From Neocallimastix lanati (nom. inval.) (Eukaryota > Neocallimastigomycota > Neocallimastigomycetes > Neocallimastigales > Neocallimastigaceae): DNA of 48,473 nt. Below, one piece after another: positions 22,293 through 29,823 of this stretch (its first letter is position 1; every line of letters starts with the position of its first letter). Below the pieces are notes generated by a model. It searched no databases and was not told the origin of the DNA. It saw only the letters and a list, made by a program, of their open reading frames with translations. The DNA lies in the NCBI GenBank assembly GCA_016946835.1, contig JACVTC010000316.1:1-48473 (forward strand), in the 5' to 3' direction. Position numbers and translations under genes: made by a program.

Positions 22293-25200
22293 ATGAAATT
22301 ATTAAAATATCTAATATTTAATGTGTTTATCTCTTTTTCTTATTGTGGATATCAAAATCATCAACATGAAGAAATATCTTTACTAGCTATATTATTATTA
22401 AATCATCAATCAGAAAACAATGAAATTAGTAATTTTCGCTTTGACATTAGTCGATATAATAAAAATGTTATGAAAAATACTTTTAGTAGTAATGAAAAAG
22501 TGAAAAATCCAATTTATGATATTAATGGTAATGATATTAGTAATAGGATTTACGTAACAGGAAATGATATATTTCCGACACTAAGAAATGAAGAACTTGG
22601 GCGAAGATATTTTGGTCGAGAAATTACGTATGAAGAATTATACAACTTAGCAATAGAAACTGTAAATAAATATTTTCAATTATCTTTAGATGGTGATGAT
22701 CCAGTAGCAGTTAATAATTTTAATGTATTAACTAATCCCATTGAAGAAATTAGTCAAAGAGGACAAAAACTTCTTAGAAATTTCGATGTGTTTTATCAAT
22801 TAACGAAAGATGGCACTCAAAATCCTATAGGTTTATTTGAAGGTAATATAGAAAAAATATTTTTATTTGATGGTAAAAAAATGAAAAATATATTAAAAGC
22901 TTTACTTTATAAGAATGATATTGAAAGTTCAGCTATTGAAGACACAACTCCAGGTAATTCTATGAAACAAATTAATTTTAATGTTGATCTATCAACTTCT
23001 ATATTCCAGGATTTGGATTCAATAGCTCCAAATAAAAGTAATAAAATGGCAAGAATTAGAATTAAAGGTACTCAAGAAGAATTAGAAATGGTTAAAGGAT
23101 TAATTTTATTATCTAAAGAAGATCCAGATTCTGAAAGTAATGATACTCATAAAATAAAAAATATATTACCTCAATACTTCAAATATGATGAAAACAAAAA
23201 TAAACCTTTTAATGACAATAAAATTATTATAGTAAAATCTGGAGAATTTTATCATCTTATAATTTCAGATGAAGTTCACCAGAATTTTGGTTATGCATAT
23301 TCTATTCAAAAGGATTCAACTACAAATGAATATCAAAAGAAATTTCCATATGAACCTAAATTATTCAATTTCAATGATTTAAAGAATTTAAACCATGGAT
23401 ACGGTAAAGAATTTTATACAAATGAAATTTCTGATAGAGGTATTGGAATTTTACCTTTAAGTGGATTAAAAATTCGAGGTAGCGATAAAGTAGTATATGA
23501 ACCAAATGAATATGCTAAAATAGACAGCGGTAGAGTGAATTTAAATAAAGTTTTACTTATGGTTAACGGTCATTCTTTAAAAGAAGCTAAAGATTTTGAA
23601 AACACTAATGATATTAAAGCCAAACAAGATTATGCAACAAACGTTTTAATGGAAGAAAGTATTCCAAGTGAATTTATTGATAAAGATAAATATATGTCGT
23701 TTGACGATATGTTGAATGTTATTATTGATTTACAATATAATGATGTTTCTATAAACTCATTGAATGCAAAAGCAGTTAGAAAAATAGTAATTGCGAAATA
23801 TTTATCCGCATTTATAATATGTATAAAAATGTATCCATATAATATTAAAAATTATCCAGTTGGTATTGGATTAGCAGGATTACATGGTTATCAAATTGTT
23901 GAATCGTTTAATACATATAATAAATGTCAAGATATAATAGTTAAAATAAAAAATACAGAAAGTTTTAAAAACGAACTTAGTAATGAAAGTAATGCAAAAC
24001 CTTGTTCAATATCATCAATAAGATTAACAAAAAGAGCGGAGACAAGTTGTAAATATTATTCTTTGAATATAAAATATAGTTATGATCCTGATACTTCTTT
24101 ATTAGATTCTTTAAAGGTATTTAAAGAGAAAGAAATAGATGAAAATATTCTACCAAAATATAGTAATATAAATATGGATGAAATTGATGATATTAATAGT
24201 TTACATAGAAATTCGGAAACAATAGAAGATGTATGGAAAGAATTAGCAGAAGATTATATTAATAGTTTGGATGAATTTTCAGAAAATGAAAGTTCGCAAT
24301 TTTTAATTAATTTTAATGATGCTATAAATGGATATAAACAAGGATTGGCAGCTAATGGATATTTAAATAAAAACTATAAATTTAATGTTAATGAAAATTC
24401 GATAAAAGTATTAGAATCATACTTTTATAAAATTAAAAGTATTCACGAAAATAAATTCGGATATATTGTTGATGATGGTGGTTATGAATTAATTAATATA
24501 AATGATTATAATAAAAATTCACAATCTGTTCGTAACAAAGATAAATTATTACGCATTATTAAGAAGTTAACAGCCATTATTAATAAAAATCAAGGAAATA
24601 TTGTTTATGGTGTTAGTGTTATCACTGATGAAGACTTTTTTTCCTCTGAAATTAGTCCAAAATCTATTCTAGAATCCGAGACACTTGACGAAGCTATAGA
24701 TAAAATATGCGATGGTATTGAAAATTTAGATGATGATAACTTTAATGATGAACTATCTGAAATAAGAAATGAATTATATGAAATTAAAAAATCTAATGAT
24801 ATAGAATACGAAGAAACCGGAGAAACGAGTGTCAATAGTGAAATGGTTCATAAATTTCATAATGCTATTGCTCATAAACAAGGTTTGCCAATAGATGATG
24901 ACGTAAAAATATCTGAAAACTTTTTATCCGTTCCTGGATTAAAAAATATTGATTTTGAAACCCCAGATAGTATGATAAATACATTTAAAAATAAAGATAT
25001 TTCAATAGAAGATAAAGAGTATATTTTTAATGGATTAAAACTTGAAATTATTAATAGTGATCCAGAAAATGAAAGACTTTCTCATAGAATTTATTCGGTA
25101 GTTCATAATTTAGATATATTTATAAAACAAGAAAGCCAAAAAATTAATTCATTTACATCAGATATTGGACACGAACGTTACATTACTGATTTTATTTCAT

Positions 25201-26255
25201 TGACAAGTGATTATAATAATTTAGTTGCTGTAGCCATTCATCATGGTGTAATATATAGTGATAAGCTTAGTATTAGTGAACCAATTAAGCCTATTGAATT
25301 AGATAATAATATACTTCAGCGTTATAACTATATTATTAATAAAAAATTAATTGTAGCGATAAAAGAAGTTACGAAGAATAATCCTGATATCTATGACGAT
25401 AAATATGAATTTAAGGATGCTTTTGGAAAAACATATACCTGGGGTAAATCTGTTATTAAAGAAGTTACTCTTTCAGACATGAATAATATACGTAAAGATG
25501 GACAAGTATTTTCTAGCAAAGTCGAACATATGACAGATTTTATAAATAAAGCTAAGGATGGTATTACTACCACATTATTAAAAAAATCTTATAAATCAAG
25601 ATATATTCATACTAGATATCTTTCTCCAGCTAGTAGAAATTCAGAAGATATTAGTGATATCGAAATCAATTTTGGAAAAATTAATAATGAATTTATTCCG
25701 AATGATATTCAGTCTATTCGTGATTATTCAAGTTTAAAGTTTTATGAAGCTATGGACGCTGTATCAAAATATAATCCATATGTTACATTAGAAAATTTTG
25801 AAAATAAAAATGGATTAGCTAATGTAGCTACTCTTTATCAGGGAGCAAAATCTTATAATGATATGTTCGATAAGATGGATAATTTCATAGTTGATTTATA
25901 TTTTGATGATTTAATCGATGATAGTATTAAAACAAAAATTGAAAAATCCATAGAAAAATTTAGTGAATACAACAGTGGTACTAGATTTAAACTTGCTCTT
26001 ATGGTAGGTAGAGAAAATCCTAATACTTATAATCGATTTGTAAAAGAATTTAAATCAATATCTACCAATGTTTTAAGAATAACAAAAACTAGTAATGGAA
26101 TTGGTAATAATCATCAAATTAATTCTAAAATGTATGAATTTAAAAATATAAATGAAGCCAATACTAAATTAACATCTCTTAATAAAATTAATAAAGCTTT
26201 AAAAGAAATTAGATTAATAAAACCAAGTAATATTAAGAAAAAAATAAATAAATAA
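22293..26255 (+). CDS. Large secreted protein of unknown function (1320 aa)
   Basis: Begins with a signal peptide (MKLLKYLIFNVFISFSYCGY) followed by a His/Glu/Leu-rich segment. No transmembrane anchor at the C-terminus, which is Lys-rich (PSNIKKKINK). The composition is rich in Asn, Asp, Glu, Lys and Ile, with many short helices. Two loosely similar segments (near 680-720, INFNDAINGYKQGLAANGYL; near 850-880, KFHNAIAHKQGLPIDDDV) hint at an internal duplication. A dibasic KR with nearby Cys lies at about 580. No enzyme or binding domain was recognised. It starts the plus-strand trio of exported proteins. Confidence 0.75.
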   Translation: MKLLKYLIFNVFISFSYCGYQNHQHEEISLLAILLLNHQSENNEISNFRFDISRYNKNVMKNTFSSNEKVKNPIYDINGNDISNRIYVTGNDIFPTLRNEELGRRYFGREITYEELYNLAIETVNKYFQLSLDGDDPVAVNNFNVLTNPIEEISQRGQKLLRNFDVFYQLTKDGTQNPIGLFEGNIEKIFLFDGKKMKNILKALLYKNDIESSAIEDTTPGNSMKQINFNVDLSTSIFQDLDSIAPNKSNKMARIRIKGTQEELEMVKGLILLSKEDPDSESNDTHKIKNILPQYFKYDENKNKPFNDNKIIIVKSGEFYHLIISDEVHQNFGYAYSIQKDSTTNEYQKKFPYEPKLFNFNDLKNLNHGYGKEFYTNEISDRGIGILPLSGLKIRGSDKVVYEPNEYAKIDSGRVNLNKVLLMVNGHSLKEAKDFENTNDIKAKQDYATNVLMEESIPSEFIDKDKYMSFDDMLNVIIDLQYNDVSINSLNAKAVRKIVIAKYLSAFIICIKMYPYNIKNYPVGIGLAGLHGYQIVESFNTYNKCQDIIVKIKNTESFKNELSNESNAKPCSISSIRLTKRAETSCKYYSLNIKYSYDPDTSLLDSLKVFKEKEIDENILPKYSNINMDEIDDINSLHRNSETIEDVWKELAEDYINSLDEFSENESSQFLINFNDAINGYKQGLAANGYLNKNYKFNVNENSIKVLESYFYKIKSIHENKFGYIVDDGGYELININDYNKNSQSVRNKDKLLRIIKKLTAIINKNQGNIVYGVSVITDEDFFSSEISPKSILESETLDEAIDKICDGIENLDDDNFNDELSEIRNELYEIKKSNDIEYEETGETSVNSEMVHKFHNAIAHKQGLPIDDDVKISENFLSVPGLKNIDFETPDSMINTFKNKDISIEDKEYIFNGLKLEIINSDPENERLSHRIYSVVHNLDIFIKQESQKINSFTSDIGHERYITDFISLTSDYNNLVAVAIHHGVIYSDKLSISEPIKPIELDNNILQRYNYIINKKLIVAIKEVTKNNPDIYDDKYEFKDAFGKTYTWGKSVIKEVTLSDMNNIRKDGQVFSSKVEHMTDFINKAKDGITTTLLKKSYKSRYIHTRYLSPASRNSEDISDIEINFGKINNEFIPNDIQSIRDYSSLKFYEAMDAVSKYNPYVTLENFENKNGLANVATLYQGAKSYNDMFDKMDNFIVDLYFDDLIDDSIKTKIEKSIEKFSEYNSGTRFKLALMVGRENPNTYNRFVKEFKSISTNVLRITKTSNGIGNNHQINSKMYEFKNINEANTKLTSLNKINKALKEIRLIKPSNIKKKINK

Positions 26256-26504
26256 TTTAAAAAAAAATTATATATATATATATATATATTAGTAATAATA
26301 TTTAAACATAATAATATAATTAAATAGTATATATTACGATATAAAAAATTAAAATAATTATTAATAAAATATAAATATTATTTTTTAAAAACTTTATATT
26401 TTTAAAAATGATTTTATAATTCATAATAGATATATCAAATTGAATTAAAAATAAATTAACCAAATTTCTATTATATATATATAAATATATATATATTAAA
26501 AAAA

Positions 26505-27194
26505 ATGAATTTTTTTAAAGTCATATTTTTTAATATTATCATTGCTCTCTCTTATGCTAATATTATTAAAGTATTAAAAAGAAATGTCAATTTAGATGAA
26601 AATTCTTTAATAAATTCTATAAGTAAAGAATGTATTGAGGAACAAGAAAAGTCAGAATATAAAGATTGTGTTAGTGAACTTACTATAAGTAATTACAAAA
26701 ATGTATGCTCTAAAATTAACAGTGATAAATGTCAAAATTTTTATAATAATCCATTAGAATTTTATCCTATATGTAGAGAAAACTCTAAATTTGCTGAGAT
26801 GTTTCAACCAACATTAATAAAATCTTTGAAATTATCTTACCAAATGTCATGTCAAACGGATGAAAATGGAAATTTATGTCCTTTTGCTTTGACTTCAATT
26901 AGACGAGAAGGTAATTCTAATATTTTAAATGATACATGTAAGTCTAAACTTTGTACGGAATCAGCCATTAACATATATAAAAATTATGACTTAGACCAAA
27001 TGGCTGCCTATGAAAGTCTCTCAACTACTACTGGAAGTTATTCTTATGATGAATTAACCGTAGCTAAAAAATTACTTTCTGAATTAGAATCAGAAAAATG
27101 TCAATTACAACATGTTTCAAGTGCTGTTATCATTAAAAGTAATTATATTTTATTAATTTCTTTAGTTTTACTTTTTGTATTACTTTTTCTTTAA
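26505..27194 (+). CDS. Small Cys-rich, probably GPI-anchored surface protein
   Basis: 229 aa. N-terminal signal peptide (MNFFKVIFFNIIIALSYA), a dibasic KR at 25-26, a middle with about a dozen spaced cysteines (for example YKDCVSEL, KCQNFY, MSCQTDENGNLCPF, DTCKSKLCTES), then a Ser/Thr/Tyr-rich stretch and a hydrophobic C-terminal tail (NYILLISLVLLFVLLFL) ending the protein. The tail with almost no residues after it is the layout of a GPI-anchor signal. This matches small fungal surface proteins with conserved Cys spacing; the exact family is not identified. It is separated from the preceding secreted gene by only about 250 bp. Confidence 0.8.
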   Translation: MNFFKVIFFNIIIALSYANIIKVLKRNVNLDENSLINSISKECIEEQEKSEYKDCVSELTISNYKNVCSKINSDKCQNFYNNPLEFYPICRENSKFAEMFQPTLIKSLKLSYQMSCQTDENGNLCPFALTSIRREGNSNILNDTCKSKLCTESAINIYKNYDLDQMAAYESLSTTTGSYSYDELTVAKKLLSELESEKCQLQHVSSAVIIKSNYILLISLVLLFVLLFL

Positions 27195-28355
27195 ATACTA
27201 TATATTATTTTAATAAATCAAAATTAATAAAATTAAAAATAATTCAGTTTGACAAATAAATTATTATTAATTATATATATTTTAAAAAAAAATAAAAAAG
27301 ATATAATTGAATAATTTTTTAAAAGTTCTTATATTATTATTTTATAAATATTAAATTATTAATTTAAAGGATAGTTTTATTGGTTTTTAGATCTAATTAA
27401 TATACTATAAAATAACTAAAAATATTTTCATACAAAAGAATTAAATAATTAAATCTTATTTATTAATAAAAATTAAAAAATTAAAATATAATAAAATTTT
27501 ATTATATCGATTTTATATATGAATAGATAAAGAAAACAGTAAAATTACAGTTTTTTTTAAAAAAAAAAATATATATTGCCAAAGTTATTAATCATTTTCT
27601 TTTGAAGTCCTAACAATCTTTATAAAAAAAATCTTTTTGAATAATACTTTTGAAAACTGTAAATTATAAAGCGTAATAACTATTGTTTTAGTAGTTCTAA
27701 TTATTTTGGAAAAAAAAAACTAAAAAATCATTAAGTGCTTATATTAGGTATAACTATTATCATATATTTTTAAATTTTAATATATAATTCATAAAATATT
27801 TATAAATACTTTAATTTATTATATTTTATAACATACATTTTCAAAGACTAAATTATAAATCTAGAAGAATATATTTATTATCAAAATAGTAACTGGTTTT
27901 CGGTTTATTAAATAGTGGTAAATCTTTTATGTTATAATAAAATTAATAGATATATATATATATTAACGAATAAGGTAAATGAATAAATATATTAATAACG
28001 AATTAGATAATTATTATTTAAATTTCTATTATTATTTCTTATATGTTTTAATAATTATATTTAATGTAGACTTTAAATTAGATATTTGGAGCATCATAAA
28101 AATAATAAAGAATATAATATAAATACAGATAGTATATTTTATAAAATATATTATATAGAATAATTTTTGGTATAATAAATAGTAGTAAAAAACATAGGTT
28201 AGTTATATTGCTTCCTTTTATATAAATTTAAGAAGAAAACTCTTTTATATTATATTTTATGACTTATTGATTAATTTTAAAATGAAAATTAATAATTTAA
28301 TTAATCCAAAAAAAAAATAAATTACTAATTTAGTAAATTTATTTATTAAAAGAAA
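27195..28355. other. AT-rich spacer (1.2 kb)
   Basis: Between two plus-strand secreted-protein genes. Includes a T(n)A(n) palindrome at about 27550-27570 and a slightly less AT-rich part around 27570-27720. No open frame with coding character; no RNA structure recognised. Confidence 0.5.
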
Positions 28356-28892
28356 ATGAATTTTATAAAATCTTTCCTTTTATTATTTTTAATAATTAAT
28401 AAAATTTATTGTATCAACTTACCATCTAATGCTGATGGTAATTTTAATGAAGAATACGAAACTAAGTTAACTAAAAGATCACGTTCGGATGTTGATTTTA
28501 ATTCAAAAATTTTTGATGACATGAGAAAGGATATGGAAACTAATCCTATCTACGATGAAATGAGAAAAGATATGGAAAATAATCCTATCTACGATGAAAT
28601 GAGAAAAGAAATGGAAAATAATCCTATCTACGATGAAATGAGAAAAGATATGGAAAATAATTCAATCTATGACGACATGAGAAGGGAATTGGAAGAAAAA
28701 CAGAAAAAAACTAAAACTACTGCAAAAAAGCAAGCTATTCCAACTATATTATCTAGTGATAAGTGTGGCTCTAAGAAGGATGGAATATACATGTGTAAAC
28801 GTAATTATTGTTGTAGTAAATATGGATATTGTGGTAAATCCAGTGCCTACTGTGATTCTGGATGCCAATCAAGATACGGTAAATGTTGGTAA
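28356..28892 (+). CDS. Secreted repeat protein with C-terminal CBM18 chitin-binding domain
   Basis: 178 aa. Signal peptide (MNFIKSFLLLFLIINKIYC), a dibasic KR at 40-41, then from residue 54 four 13-residue repeats (DEMRKDMENNPIY) and a fifth partial unit leading into a Lys/Glu-rich helix. The last ~45 residues form one hevein-like module: KCGSKKDGIYMCKRNYCCSK, then YGYCGKSSAYC and CQSRYGKC, with all eight cysteines. The repeat is strongly charged and likely helical, perhaps a rod holding the chitin-binding head away from its attachment point. Related in its chitin module to the 486-aa lectin, but without ricin-like units. Confidence 0.88.
   Translation: MNFIKSFLLLFLIINKIYCINLPSNADGNFNEEYETKLTKRSRSDVDFNSKIFDDMRKDMETNPIYDEMRKDMENNPIYDEMRKEMENNPIYDEMRKDMENNSIYDDMRRELEEKQKKTKTTAKKQAIPTILSSDKCGSKKDGIYMCKRNYCCSKYGYCGKSSAYCDSGCQSRYGKCW
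28515..28700 (+). repeat. 39-bp tandem repeat inside the CBM18 gene
   Basis: Four full 39-bp units and a partial fifth encode DEMRKDMENNPIY. The three inner units are nearly identical at the DNA level (GATGAAATGAGAAAAGATAT), indicating recent expansion or homogenisation. Confidence 0.9.
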
Positions 28893-28984
28893 TTATAAGT
28901 TATAAATTATTATTAAATTTATAATAAATTAATATCTTTAAGTCAAAAAATTTATCTACTAACTTGCACATAATCATATTTTTT

Positions 28985-29090
28985 AAAAATTAATGTATAA
29001 ATACAAATAAATATCATTATAAGCATAATAATTAAAAATTAATGTATAAATACAAATAAATATCATTATAAGCGTAATAATTAAAAATTA
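28985..29090. repeat. 49-bp tandem repeat, two copies plus a start of a third
   Basis: The unit AAAAATTAATGTATAAATAC, continuing with AAATAAATATCATTATAAGC, begins at 28985 and 29034, with one substitution (AGCAT/AGCGT). A third copy begins at 29083 but stops after about 8 bases. Non-coding. Confidence 0.92.
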
Positions 29091-29293
29091 CTTTTTTTTT
29101 TTAAAAGTTTAAAATAATTATTATATAATAATTAATAAAAATAAAATTTAATAAATATTTGAAAAAAAAACTGTTACATCAAATCAATTATTATTATTAT
29201 ATTATTTTTTATTCTATTTTATTTTGTTAAATTTTGTCCTATGATTGATTTTAAAAAAATAAATTAACAGTAAATATATTTATATAATTTTAC

Positions 29294-29411
29294 TTCCCGT
29301 ATGTACAATTCTTTAGTCCTCTCAATGTATAGGAATATTAAGGTAGCCATAATACCTCGGTATGCTTTCGCATAAGCGGATATTGCCTCCGCTAGACCGC
29401 TTTACTTAGAA
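29294..29411. ncRNA. Candidate structured RNA resembling LSU rRNA helices 71-72
   Basis: A sharply GC-richer island inside A/T spacer. On the plus strand TTAAGGTAGCCATAATACCT (29338-29357) closely resembles the near-universal large-subunit rRNA segment with the core AAGGTAGC followed by CCTTG or CCTCG. Three successive hairpins can be drawn: AGGTA/TACCT with a 7-nt loop (29341-29357, in the place of helix 71), TATGC/GCATA with a 4-nt loop (29361-29374, like helix 72), and AGCGGA/TCCGCT with a 7-nt loop (29375-29393). On the minus strand the middle loop reads GAAA. It could be a fragmented or mitochondrial-type rRNA piece, a captured rRNA fragment, or an unrelated RNA. The strand is uncertain and the rRNA reading prefers plus. 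Confidence 0.4.
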
Positions 29412-29823
29412 AAATAAATATAATGAAATACGCTTTTCTATATAAAATTTTATATATCGAAAAATAAAAATCAAACTAATATATTTTTATGATTGATTTT
29501 TAAAATATGATTTATTATTATTGTATTATTTACGTATATTTATATTTTAAAATATATATTAATATATATAAAATTTTATGAAACTAATTTTTTTTTTAAA
29601 AGTAGTAATTATTATAATGACAATAGTATAAATTATAATATATTATTAAATGTTTAAATTTTTCACATTTCTTTTAATTTTGATAACTTTTTAAATTTTT
29701 AAATTTTTTAAAAAAAAAAAGAAAATAACAGGAAAATATTTTACTAATATATATATATTTAAAAAAAAATTTTTTAAAAAAAATAAAAATATATTAAAAT
29801 TAATTAAGATTAAATATTTAAAA

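Larger units (their letters stand above)
28893..29823. other. Spacer holding a tandem repeat and a GC-richer structured island
   Basis: Between the convergent CBM18 gene and capping-enzyme gene. It contains the 49-bp tandem repeat and the rRNA-like island at 29294-29411; the remainder is AT-rich with A/T homopolymers. No protein gene supported. Confidence 0.7.

Noticed and set aside
29294-29411. tRNA gene in the GC-richer island
   Set aside because: No acceptor stem pairs across the hairpins and there is no GGTTCRANNCC T-arm on either strand; the rRNA-like reading fits better.
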